From Chloroflexota bacterium (lineage in GTDB: Bacteria; Chloroflexota; UBA11872; UBA12225): a stretch of 64,000 nucleotides of DNA. This document shows, one piece after another, positions 35,512-44,039 of this stretch. The notes beneath the pieces were generated by a model. It did not search any database and was not told the DNA's origin. It worked only from the letters and a program-made list of their open reading frames with translations. The stretch is taken from NCBI GenBank assembly GCA_030447525.1, contig JAUJOR010000002.1, positions 157,931-221,930 on the forward strand, given 5' to 3'. The translations under genes and the position numbers were made by a program. Position 1 is the stretch's first letter; every line of letters starts with the position of its first letter.

Positions 35512-36669
35512 ATGAAGGTCACGGGCGTCAAGACGTTCCTGGTGCAGCCGGAAACGGCCAAGCCGGTGCTGTTCGTCAAGGTAGAGACCGACAGCGGCAT
35601 CTACGGCTGGGGCGAGGTGTACACCGTTACGGCGCGGGAGCCATCCCTGGAGCGCCTGGTGCAGGATCTGGGGCACTACCTCGTCGGGCGAGACCCGCTG
35701 CACATCAAGCACTTCACGCAGACCCTGTATCGCGACGTGGCCATCAAGCGGGGGAGCATGGACTTCTACTGTGCCGTGAGCGGCCTGGAGATCGCCCTGT
35801 GGGACATCGCCGGCAAGCATTTCGACACGCCGGTGTACAACCTCCTGGGAGGCCCCTGCCGCGGGCGGCTGCGTATCTACGGCCAGCCGTCCGGAGATGC
35901 CGGCGAGGCCGCAGGCGCGGACGCCCTGGGGCGCCGCGCGGCCAATACGGTGGCCCTGGGGTACTCGGCCCTCAAGTTCGATCCCTTTCCGGGACCGTGG
36001 CAAACCTATGTCGAGCGGGACGTGGAGCGCGCGGCCGTGGAGCGCGTGGCAGCCGTGCGAGAGGCTGTCGGTCCGCAGGTGGACATCCTGATCGAGGTGC
36101 ACCGGCGCCTGGCCCCCCGTCATGCCATCTGGGTGGCACAGCAGATCGAGCGCTACAATCCGTTCTGGTACGAGGAGCCGACACCGGCGGAAAACCTCGA
36201 TGCCACCCTGGACGTGCGCCGCAACATTAACATCCCGGTCGTCGTGGGGGAGGCGCTTTACACCAAGCACGAGTTCCGCGAGGTCTTCGAGAAGCAGGCC
36301 GCAGACATCATCAATCCGGACATCTGCAACGTCGGCGGGCTGCTGGAACTCAAAGAGATCGCAGCCATGGCCGAGGCCTACTGCGTGGCCGTGGCCCCGC
36401 ACGGGAATAACAGCACCACCGTCGGGCTGGCCGCGAGCCTGCAGGTGGGGGCCTGTATCCCCAACTTCCTGATCATGGAGTACCCCATGTCCTGGGAGTC
36501 TGTGGCCAATGAGATCGCCAAGAACCCGTTGCGCGTGGAGAACGGGACGATTGCCTTGCCCACCGCCTCAGGGATCGGGATCGACCTGGACGAAGGGGCC
36601 CTAGCCAGGTACCCCTACCGTGGTCCGCGGCAACGCACGCTCCTCGATCCCTCTCAGGAGCGACCGTAG
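35512..36669 (+). CDS. enolase-superfamily dehydratase, galactonate dehydratase-like
   Basis: A 385-aa mandelate racemase/muconate lactonizing enzyme-type protein. The N-domain begins KVTGVKTFLVQPE and includes GWGEVY; the barrel has LGYSALKFDPFPGPW (Lys in the KxD-type base motif), DILIEVHRRLAP, EEPTPAEN (metal Glu), VVVGEALYTKHEF, DICNVGGLLE and VAPHGNNSTT (His-containing base loop). This pattern fits acid-sugar dehydratases such as D-galactonate dehydratase; the exact sugar is not determined. GGGAGGGGAG abuts ATG 35512. The isolated location gives no pathway clue, but sugar-type Gfo/Idh and ThuA genes occur at 46-47 kb. Confidence 0.85.
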   Translation: MKVTGVKTFLVQPETAKPVLFVKVETDSGIYGWGEVYTVTAREPSLERLVQDLGHYLVGRDPLHIKHFTQTLYRDVAIKRGSMDFYCAVSGLEIALWDIAGKHFDTPVYNLLGGPCRGRLRIYGQPSGDAGEAAGADALGRRAANTVALGYSALKFDPFPGPWQTYVERDVERAAVERVAAVREAVGPQVDILIEVHRRLAPRHAIWVAQQIERYNPFWYEEPTPAENLDATLDVRRNINIPVVVGEALYTKHEFREVFEKQAADIINPDICNVGGLLELKEIAAMAEAYCVAVAPHGNNSTTVGLAASLQVGACIPNFLIMEYPMSWESVANEIAKNPLRVENGTIALPTASGIGIDLDEGALARYPYRGPRQRTLLDPSQERP

Positions 36670-36859
36670 CGGCCTGGGCTCTCAAGGGCCGGGCGAGGCC
36701 CCTGCAGGGGCCCCGGGCCCCCAGGCCACCCGGCGGCGAGTGCTCCAGAGCAACAACCGCGACAGGCTCTGGAAGGGAGAGGAGGCGCCGAGCGCCGGTT
36801 TCCTCAAGGGGATCGAGGCCCAGGTGCAGCAGATCCTCGACCAGCCGCGGGGGGCATGA
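36620..36859 (+). CDS. possible small protein overlapping the enolase-family gene end
   Basis: A 79-codon frame overlaps the last 50 bp of the preceding gene. The first half is Gly/Pro-rich, but the last 40 residues (VLQSNNRDRLWKGEEAP, GFLKGIEAQVQQILDQ) look like a real amphipathic, charged sequence. No Shine-Dalgarno is evident and I recognise no family. A GTG inside the frame could be the true start. Weakly supported. Confidence 0.3.
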   Translation: MVRGNARSSIPLRSDRSGLGSQGPGEAPAGAPGPQATRRRVLQSNNRDRLWKGEEAPSAGFLKGIEAQVQQILDQPRGA

Positions 36860-36882
36860 GCAGCCCCGCGGGGCGGCGACGA

Positions 36883-37200
36883 TCAGGGGGCGATGGCATC
36901 GTGTGAGCTGGCCGAGTGGGACACCGTCATCACGTCTTCCTCTTCCGGCGCCACCATGATGCCGGGGATGCTGATCACCGCCTCCTCGGTGGCAACGCGT
37001 GCCCTTCGCCCCTCGCCGGCGTCCTCGACGACGACGGCGGAGACGTCGTCGCGGTCGATGTAGACCAGGCGCCGCGTCCCGTTTTCCGCCCCCGGGAAGT
37101 CCAGACGGAACTTGGGATGCCCTTCCGTCCCTTCCATGACCGCCTCCGCCTCGAAGTCGGCCACGGCGCCACTCTTTAGATAGATGGAAACCCGTAGCAT
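36883..37200 (-). CDS. hypothetical small beta-rich protein, 105 aa
   Basis: Unrecognised. Starts MLRVSIYLKSGAVADFEAE, then FRLDFPG, RRLVYIDRDDVSAVVVED, a pattern of short beta strands, ending in an acidic and Ser-rich tail (PEEEDVMTVSHS). It resembles small proteins that handle nucleotides or bind membrane partners but no motif is diagnostic. GGGGGCAGAG precedes ATG 37200. Confidence 0.6.
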   Translation of the reverse strand: MLRVSIYLKSGAVADFEAEAVMEGTEGHPKFRLDFPGAENGTRRLVYIDRDDVSAVVVEDAGEGRRARVATEEAVISIPGIMVAPEEEDVMTVSHSASSHDAIAP

Positions 37201-37442
37201 CTCTGCCCCCTACTCATGTGAGGCTCCTCGGCCATAAATCGTCCGGCGTTTCCCCGCCAAGGACTGGAGGGGCGCAAGCAGGAGGCGTCGCGCGCGACGC
37301 CTCCCAGGCCCTTGATCCACACCGGTCAAAAAGCCCCGGCGCTGGGTGGCGGAATGATGACCAGGCTACACATAGGTCGCCGTGTCAGGGAATCGTCCCA
37401 GCGGTGCGGTGTGCCGGGAGCGAGGCATGCGCCGGAGGGCGC

Positions 37443-38261
37443 TCAGGACCGGCCTTCTTCCTCGGCGGCCAGGGCAACGGCGAACTCCACCTCTGGCACC
37501 GAGTTGACGCCGACGCAGACGGAGTGGGCGTAGGGAAGGCGGAGGTTGTACTGGATGGCCTGGCGCACTTCCTCGGGGGTGTTGGTCAAGCGGCCCTGGG
37601 CCAGAGTCTTCATCAGGCAGATGGCCTTCCCGGCATCGTAGACGCGCCGAACCAGCGGGAGGTGCTCGGCGAGGGAGGCCGTCTTGAGCATCAGCCCATC
37701 CCGATTTACCGTCGTCAGGATGACCTCGATCTCCGGGTGCTCAGCGCAAGCCTGCATGATGGCCCCACTGCCCAGGTGTGTAGAAAGCCCGACGGCGCGT
37801 AGCTTGCCTGCCTCCTTGGCTCGCTGCAAGGCCTCCAGGGCGCCGGCGCGGGCCTCCAGCTCCTCAACCGTCTCGATGCCGTGCAGCAGGACGACGTCCA
37901 GGTGCCCTATCTCAAGCTCACGTAGGTACCTATCGACGTCCGCGGCGGCCCCCTCGGCCGTCTTGGACGGCGTCTTGGTGCTGATCACTACCTCGTCCCG
38001 GCTGACGTGGCGCAAGGTCTCGGCGACGTGCGGGTGAGTCTTGTATCCATCCGCCGTGTCCCAGAAGTTGACGCCCAGCTCCAGGCCACGCCTGAGGATG
38101 CCGGCCGCCTCCTGGGTGGACAGATTGTGGCGCAGGACGGCCATCAGCCCGGTGCCCCAGCACAGTCGGGACACCGAGAGGCCCGTGCCGCCGTAGGGCA
38201 GGCGCTGAGTCAGGGGACGCAAAACGCCGGTGCCCGGCGTCGGCGGGGACATGGTTGCCAT
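37443..38261 (-). CDS. aldo/keto reductase family oxidoreductase
   Basis: A 272-aa NADPH-dependent TIM-barrel reductase. The tetrad is visible: Asp and Tyr in NFWDTADGYKTH, Lys in VVISTKTPSK, His in VVLLHGIE. It has the AKR pattern YLRELEIGHLDVVLLHG and SVCVGVNSVPEVEFAVALAAEE. Slightly shorter than the usual 300-330 aa. AGGAGG lies 11 nt before ATG 38261. Substrate unknown. Confidence 0.88.
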   Translation of the reverse strand: MATMSPPTPGTGVLRPLTQRLPYGGTGLSVSRLCWGTGLMAVLRHNLSTQEAAGILRRGLELGVNFWDTADGYKTHPHVAETLRHVSRDEVVISTKTPSKTAEGAAADVDRYLRELEIGHLDVVLLHGIETVEELEARAGALEALQRAKEAGKLRAVGLSTHLGSGAIMQACAEHPEIEVILTTVNRDGLMLKTASLAEHLPLVRRVYDAGKAICLMKTLAQGRLTNTPEEVRQAIQYNLRLPYAHSVCVGVNSVPEVEFAVALAAEEEGRS

Positions 38262-38293
38262 CGGCCGCGAGCCTCCTGGATGGTGTGGTGCAC

Positions 38294-41200
38294 CTATGCT
38301 ACCGGATGGACCCAGGCGGTGGGGATGGGCTCCGGCGAACCCAGCGCGCCCGGCGAGGGCCAGGCGCCACCAGACACGGAGGCGGGCGTCGCCGGGCGCG
38401 TCTGGGTCAACCCGTCTCCCCAGGCTGCCCCTGACCGGCCGGCGGCGCGCACGCGCACGGCATCCTCGCCGAGCTCCTTGATCATTCCCTCCACCAGATC
38501 AGGGCAGCAAGCCACACGCTCGGTGAGCTCCAGCGATGTGGAGTCGCGCCCGTTGACCCCTAGGATGCGCAGGATGACTCGGTCGTCTCCAGGGTAGCGG
38601 TCGAGGAGCTCGTTGAGACGGACGAGGCGGCCCACGTCCCGCTCCTCCCGCGTCGTGCGCTCCACCATCAGCTCGAGCAGAAAGCGGACCGATCCCCCGG
38701 GACGGGCGTTGCTCGTGAGCGCGGCCGGCGGGGGGGCGTCGTCCCCGGCGCCCTCCCTGGGAGCCAGGAACACCGGGGCGGCATCGGTCCCCACTGCGAG
38801 CCCGGGCGCCGGAGTCACGCCCTTGGTCTTGCCCTCGGTCTTGCCGGCCAGGGCGTCTCTCCGCGCGGGGCCCCTCTCATCTGGATGTGGAGCGTCTGAC
38901 CATGGGAGGGGCGATTCCCCCGCGGACGGAGCCAGGGGGCCGGTCGATGGCACGCCGGAGGGGGGGGCGAAGCCGCTGGCTTCGGCCTCGGCGTCGTCGA
39001 GAGGGTAGGCCGTCTGCGCCACGGCATCCCCGGCATCCGCCCCCGGCTCGTCCGCCGGAGCGTCGAACAGCTCCACCGCCTCGCAGAGCACCTTGGCCTG
39101 GTCGTCACGCGTGTCCACCTTGCCTCGTATCAGGACGACGGCGTCTTCCTTGAGGATCTCTCGGTGGGTCTGGAACGTGCGGGGGAAGACGATCACCTCC
39201 ACGCTGCCGGCGAGGTCCTCCAGCTCCACAGCCGCCATCAGGTCGCCCTTACGTGTGGGGATGACCCGCACCGAGGCGATGGCCCCGCCGAGGGTGACCG
39301 GCTGGCCGGACATCTCCTCGCCGAGCTCGACGGTAGTGCAGGTGACGGCACTGTTTAAGGCGCGGGCGACGCTGGTCAGGGGATGCTCGGAGATATAGAG
39401 GCCGGTCATCTCCTTTTCCCAGGAGAGGCGCTGCTTCCGGTCGGCCTCGGAGACGGTAGGAAGGGCATAGGAGGGGAGGATCAGCGCTGCCTCGCCTGGC
39501 TGGGCGACGCCCCCGAACAGATCGAACATGTCCGTCTGGCCGCTCTGCTGGGCGCGCTGGTGCTGCTGTGCCAGGGCGATCGCCCCCTCCAGGCCAGCCA
39601 GGAGGGCGGCCCGCTCGCCGAAGCCGTCCATTGCCCCGGCCTTGACCAGGCTCTCCATCGCCCGCTTGTTCAGCTGACGCAGATCAACGCGGCGGCAGAA
39701 ATCGGCCAGGTCACGGAACGTGCGTGGGGCGTCCCCCGTCGGGGCCTCCAACCCTTCCACCGCCGGCTGATCTTGCCCCCGGCCGGCATCCTGGGATGCG
39801 AGGCCGGCGACCTGCGTCTTGGGACCGCCCTCCCGAGCCTTGAGCAACATCTCGATGGCTGCGTGCCCCACGTTCTTGACGCCGGACAGCCCGAAGCGGA
39901 TGGCCGTCCCGCCGGGCGTGTCTTCCAGGGTGAAGTCCAGGCCACTAAGGTTTACGTCCGGCGGGCGGACTTCTACGCCCAGGCGGCGGCACTCGGCCAC
40001 GGCCTCGGCCACCTTGTCCGGGTTTCCGGCCTCCGAGGTCAAGACGGCAGCCATGTATTCGGCGGGATAATTGGCCTTGAGGAAGGCGGTCTGGTAAGCC
40101 ACCACGGCATAGGCGGCTGCGTGCCCCTTGGGAAAGCCATAGCCGGCGAACGGCTCGATCGTCGCCCAGAGCTGGGCGGCGAAGTCGGCGGCGTACCCGC
40201 GCTCCACTGCGCGGGCGAGGAACTTTTCCCGCTGCTCTGCCATCAGACTGGCGATCTTCTTGCCCATGGCCTTGCGCAAGACGTCGGCTTCGCCCCAGCT
40301 AAAGCCGGCGATCTTGCGCACGATCTGCAGCACCTGATCTTGGTAGACGCAGATGCCGTACGTTTCCCCCAGGATGTCTTCCAGGTCGCCGTGGAGATAC
40401 GTGACCGGCGTCAGGCCGTTCTTCGCCGCCACAAAGGCGGGGATGCTGTCCATGGGACCGGGGCGGTAAAGGGCCACAATGGCCAGGAGATGAGACACCT
40501 CCGTCGGTCGCAGACCCTTCAGGCAGCGGCGCATCCCGGCAGACTCAAGCTGGAACACGGCGGTCGTCTCCCCGCGCCCCAGCATCTCGAAGGTCTTTTT
40601 CGGCATGCCCGAGGGATCGTCGTAGTCCATGGGCAGGGATTGGAGATCGAGGCGCAACTCGGGGTGCCGCCCTTCGATGATCCGGCGCGCCGCCTCCAGG
40701 ATGGTCAGGTTGGCCAGGCCCAGGAAGTCCATCTTGAGCATGCCGACCTTCTCGACCACCTGCCAGGCCCACTGGGTGATGATCCCCTCTTCACCCTTGG
40801 TCGCCCGCTGCAGCGGGACGTGCTCCACCAAAGGATCCTGCGAGATCACTACCCCGGCGGCGTGCGTCGAGGCGTTTCGGGCAATACCCTCCATGGACTG
40901 CGCCAGCATCAAGAGGTCCTGCAGCTGGGCGTTGTCTTGGGCCATGGATTTGAGGTCGGCCGACTCCAGGGCTTCGGCGATGCTGCTGCCCATGGGGATG
41001 GCCTTGGCCACCCGGTCGACTTCGCCGTAGGACAGGCCCAAGGCCCGGCCCACATCGCGCACCGCCGCCCGCGCGGCCATGGTTCCAAACGTAATGATCT
41101 GGGCCACACGGTCCCGCCCGTACTTCTGCTGAACGTAGCGGATTACCTCTTCCCGCCGATCGTCCGCGAAGTCCATGTCGATGTCCGGCATGCCGATGCG

Positions 41201-42433
41201 CTCCTCGTGGAGAAAGCGCTCGAACATCAGGTCGTACTTTATGGGGTCGACATCGCAGATCCCCAGGGCGTAGATGCAGATCGAGCCGGCGACTGATCCG
41301 CGGGGCACGGCCAGGATGCCCCGTTCCCGGGCAAAGCGGACGTAGTCCGCCACGATCAGGAAGTACAAGGGGTAGCCGGTACGCTCGATGACCGCCAGCT
41401 CATACTCCAGGCGCTGGCGATGGACGTCGGTGATCGTCCCGTAACGTGCGCGCAGGCCGGACTCGCACAGCTGGCGTAGGTAGCTTGCCGGGGTGTGCCC
41501 CGTCGGGATCTCGAAGTGGGGGAGGAGCACGCGGTTGAAATCCAGCCTGAGGTCGATCTGCTCGGCCACCACCAGCGTGTTCCGCAAGGCCTCATCCAGG
41601 CCGGGAAAGGCACGGGCCATCTCCGCCGCCGAGCGCAGGTAGAACTCCTCAGAGCCGAGGCGCATGCGATTCGGCTGCTCCACTGTCGCCCCGGTCTGAA
41701 TGCACAGCAGGACGTCGTGGGCCCGGCTGTCCTCCGGCTTGACGTAGTGGGAATCGTTCGTCGCCACGATGCGGACGTCCAGCTCCTGGCCCAGCTCTAG
41801 GATCTGCTGGTTCAGCCCCTCCTGTCCCGGGAGCGACTGGTTCTGCACCTCCAGGAAGTAGCGATCCTTGCCGAACAGCTCGCGGTACCAGGAGACCACG
41901 CCGCGGGCCGCCTCGTGTTGACCGTCCAGGAGCAGCCGCGAAACCTCGCCGGACATGCATCCGGACAGACAAAACAGCCCCTCGGCGTGCTGCGCCAGGA
42001 TCTCCTTGTCGATCCGGGGACGGTAGTAGAAGCCGTCGACGTTGGCCCGCGAGGCCAGCTTTAGGAGGTTGTGCCAGCCGGTATCGTTTTGCGCCAGGAG
42101 CGTGAGGTGGTAGTTCTTGTCGTCTACCTTGGGCTCTCGCTGCGTCAGGGAGCGCGGGGCAACGTAGGTCTCGCAGCCGACGATGGGCTTGACCCCTTGC
42201 TTCTTACACTCGCTGTAGAAATCGATCACCCCATACATCGCCCCGTGATCGGTCATGGCCAGGGCAGGCATGCCCAGGGCGGCGACGCGCTTGACCATGT
42301 CCGGGATGCGCGCCAGCCCATCTAAGAGTGAGTACTCACTGTGGGTATGCAGGTGCACGAATTCCGGACGGCCGCTGGCAGGCGGCGCGGTCTCGATAGA
42401 AGTGTCGGTAGTCTGCGATCGGCCACCGGCCAT
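38294..42433 (-). CDS. dnaE: DNA polymerase III alpha subunit
   Basis: Replicative DNA polymerase, 1379 aa. The PHP domain starts FVHLHTHSEYSLLDGLARI and continues AMTDHGAMYG; the polymerase palm has GSVAGSICIYALGI and PDIDMDFADDRREEVIRYV with catalytic Asps; fingers include ITFGTMAARAAVRDVGRALG; then FQLESAGMRRCLKGLRP and GYGFPKGHAAAYAVVAYQTAFLKANYPAEY. The helix-hairpin-helix and OB domains follow (PVTLGGAIASVRVI). A long low-complexity linker (about 1130-1265, rich in Pro/Ala/Gly) precedes a small C-terminal fold. A shorter insertion (GGPKTQVAGLASQDAGRGQDQ region) interrupts near 880. GAGAAGG precedes ATG 42433. Confidence 0.97.
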   Translation of the reverse strand: MAGGRSQTTDTSIETAPPASGRPEFVHLHTHSEYSLLDGLARIPDMVKRVAALGMPALAMTDHGAMYGVIDFYSECKKQGVKPIVGCETYVAPRSLTQREPKVDDKNYHLTLLAQNDTGWHNLLKLASRANVDGFYYRPRIDKEILAQHAEGLFCLSGCMSGEVSRLLLDGQHEAARGVVSWYRELFGKDRYFLEVQNQSLPGQEGLNQQILELGQELDVRIVATNDSHYVKPEDSRAHDVLLCIQTGATVEQPNRMRLGSEEFYLRSAAEMARAFPGLDEALRNTLVVAEQIDLRLDFNRVLLPHFEIPTGHTPASYLRQLCESGLRARYGTITDVHRQRLEYELAVIERTGYPLYFLIVADYVRFARERGILAVPRGSVAGSICIYALGICDVDPIKYDLMFERFLHEERIGMPDIDMDFADDRREEVIRYVQQKYGRDRVAQIITFGTMAARAAVRDVGRALGLSYGEVDRVAKAIPMGSSIAEALESADLKSMAQDNAQLQDLLMLAQSMEGIARNASTHAAGVVISQDPLVEHVPLQRATKGEEGIITQWAWQVVEKVGMLKMDFLGLANLTILEAARRIIEGRHPELRLDLQSLPMDYDDPSGMPKKTFEMLGRGETTAVFQLESAGMRRCLKGLRPTEVSHLLAIVALYRPGPMDSIPAFVAAKNGLTPVTYLHGDLEDILGETYGICVYQDQVLQIVRKIAGFSWGEADVLRKAMGKKIASLMAEQREKFLARAVERGYAADFAAQLWATIEPFAGYGFPKGHAAAYAVVAYQTAFLKANYPAEYMAAVLTSEAGNPDKVAEAVAECRRLGVEVRPPDVNLSGLDFTLEDTPGGTAIRFGLSGVKNVGHAAIEMLLKAREGGPKTQVAGLASQDAGRGQDQPAVEGLEAPTGDAPRTFRDLADFCRRVDLRQLNKRAMESLVKAGAMDGFGERAALLAGLEGAIALAQQHQRAQQSGQTDMFDLFGGVAQPGEAALILPSYALPTVSEADRKQRLSWEKEMTGLYISEHPLTSVARALNSAVTCTTVELGEEMSGQPVTLGGAIASVRVIPTRKGDLMAAVELEDLAGSVEVIVFPRTFQTHREILKEDAVVLIRGKVDTRDDQAKVLCEAVELFDAPADEPGADAGDAVAQTAYPLDDAEAEASGFAPPSGVPSTGPLAPSAGESPLPWSDAPHPDERGPARRDALAGKTEGKTKGVTPAPGLAVGTDAAPVFLAPREGAGDDAPPPAALTSNARPGGSVRFLLELMVERTTREERDVGRLVRLNELLDRYPGDDRVILRILGVNGRDSTSLELTERVACCPDLVEGMIKELGEDAVRVRAAGRSGAAWGDGLTQTRPATPASVSGGAWPSPGALGSPEPIPTAWVHPVA

Positions 42434-42772
42434 GCAACGCCTTCTCCTGTCCCTCTTTCGCCGGTCAGCCGCTGCGGCCGCAGCGCGCACCGTGACCCCT
42501 TACACCCTACATGCAGCGTGCCGTGCTCAGCCAGCCTCAGATATGGGGTGGGACTGGGGAGCGCTCACACCGCCGCAGGGGGTGTCACACTGGCGGCGGC
42601 CGCCGGCGTACCGGCCAAGGCTGTGTCGCTGGAAACGGGCCGGGTGGGGAGGTGTTGTGCTGCATTGTGCCCTGCGCTGCGTTCCCCGGCGCAGGCTGCG
42701 GTGTGCGGTCGGCGACCCGAGTCGCTGCCGTCCAGCCACCGGCACCGGGGAGCCCCGCAGCCGGCCCTGCGA

Positions 42773-42778
42773 TACACT
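42773..42778 (+). promoter_or_regulatory. -10 box of the 42785 gene
   Basis: TACACT followed by GGGACA and then ATG: a 6-nt spacing that puts transcription start at the start codon. Confidence 0.45.
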
Positions 42779-42784
42779 GGGACA

Positions 42785-43003
42785 ATGGAAGCGTTCGGCG
42801 GCCTGGCAGTCGCGGTGGTGGTCATCGTGGTGATGGTCTTCGTCGCCCCTCGACTGATGGGAGGGAATACCATCACCTGCACGCGTTGTGATGGAACGGG
42901 ACAGATCAACGAGCGTTGGCCGGATCCGAGCGAGGTCAGTGGGTTCCACGTGGCCAAGGGCGTCTGCCCCAAGTGCAAGGGCAAGGGCAAGGTGAAGACC
43001 TAG
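42785..43003 (+). CDS. small membrane-anchored zinc-ribbon protein (DnaJ-type CxxCxGxG)
   Basis: A 72-aa protein: an N-terminal hydrophobic helix (LAVAVVVIVVMVFVAPRLM), then CTRCDGTG and CPKCKGKG, two CxxCxGxG repeats of the DnaJ central zinc-finger type that could bind one zinc. Likely a single-pass membrane protein with its zinc ribbon in the cytoplasm. It is preceded by TACACT 6 nt before the ATG and stands between dnaE (divergent) and nadK (75 bp downstream, with its own -10 box). Confidence 0.75.
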   Translation: MEAFGGLAVAVVVIVVMVFVAPRLMGGNTITCTRCDGTGQINERWPDPSEVSGFHVAKGVCPKCKGKGKVKT

Positions 43004-43065
43004 GTTGCCATTCCCCCTTCTCTCCCCAGGCGGAGCGGTGGAAGGGGGCCGCGGGGATCTTCGTT

Positions 43066-43071
43066 TAGACT
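43066..43071 (+). promoter_or_regulatory. -10 box of nadK
   Basis: TAGACT lies 7 nt before the GTG start at 43079; there is no Shine-Dalgarno in between. Confidence 0.5.
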
Positions 43072-43078
43072 CACTCCC

Positions 43079-43981
43079 GTGAATGCCCCCCCTCGCCGCG
43101 TCGGGCTGATCGAGTCGCCATACCGTCCAGAGGCCGGGACCCTGGCGGCTGCAGCCAGGGAGATAGTCCATCAGGCGGGGGCGGAGATGTGGCAGGCTTC
43201 GTCCTGGGACGACCCGGCGGTGGGGGAGCGCCTGGCCGGGAGTCACCTGGTGATCTGTTTCGGGGGCGACGGGACGCTCATTCGTGGCGCCCGCCTGACC
43301 GCCCCTCTCGGCGTCCCCATCGTGGGCGTCAATTTCGGCAAGATGGGCTTCTTGACTGAGTTCGCCCCCCACGAGCTGGCCCCGGGCTTGCCGGCGCTGC
43401 TGGCCGGGGACTACTGGTTGGAGGAGCGTCTCACGCTGTCCGTGGAGCACCGGCGGGACGGCCGGCTGCTGAATACCTACCTGGCCATCAACGAGGCGGT
43501 GGTGGCTCGGGGACGGGTGAACAAGCTGCTACGCCTCCACGCCTGGGTGGATCGGCAGTACATGACCACGTACGCCGCCGACGGGCTGCTGGTGGCTACC
43601 CCAACTGGCTCTACCGGCTCTAACCTGGCGGCCGGGGGCCCGGTGCTGCCACCAGACATGGACGCCCTGGTGATGGCCCCGGTGATGCCGTTCATCTCCT
43701 TCCGGAATGCCCTGGTGCTGGCCTCGCAGAGCCGGGTAGACGTCCAGGTGGTGCTGACGCCACCGCCGCCCCAACATGAGGCCGTGCTTGCGGTGGACAG
43801 CGGGACGACGGTCAATCTACAGGACGGCGACCGCTTGAGCTTCACCGGGGGCGACGTCCGCTCCCGCTTCGCCCGCATCCGTCAGAAGCATTACTTCCAT
43901 GCCGTGCTGGTCAATAAGCTACAGCGGGCGCCCATCGAGCCCCCCCTGCCGCCGGATACCCCTTCCCCATCGGAGCGCTGA
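43079..43981 (+). CDS. nadK: NAD kinase
   Basis: Phosphorylates NAD to NADP. The 300-aa protein has CFGGDGTLIRGAR (GGDGT 62-66), VGVNFGKMGFLTEF, NEAVVARG, TTYAADGLLVATPTGSTGSNLAAGGP and VMPFISFRN in place of the usual P..p.h.lt.RP, so the last motif is slightly divergent. The C-terminal tail is Pro-rich. Located next to recN, a common pairing of nadK and recN in many bacteria. Confidence 0.95.
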   Translation: MNAPPRRVGLIESPYRPEAGTLAAAAREIVHQAGAEMWQASSWDDPAVGERLAGSHLVICFGGDGTLIRGARLTAPLGVPIVGVNFGKMGFLTEFAPHELAPGLPALLAGDYWLEERLTLSVEHRRDGRLLNTYLAINEAVVARGRVNKLLRLHAWVDRQYMTTYAADGLLVATPTGSTGSNLAAGGPVLPPDMDALVMAPVMPFISFRNALVLASQSRVDVQVVLTPPPPQHEAVLAVDSGTTVNLQDGDRLSFTGGDVRSRFARIRQKHYFHAVLVNKLQRAPIEPPLPPDTPSPSER

Positions 43982-44039
43982 CTGAAGCCACCTCCCTGCG
44001 GCGCAGACGCCGGTACACTATCAGGGTTGACTGGCGGCC

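Noticed and set aside
39383..41296. Open frame of 637 codons on the plus strand antisense to dnaE
   Set aside because: No recognisable domain, His/Gly/Leu composition typical of an antisense shadow in high-GC DNA, and dnaE on the other strand has complete motifs.
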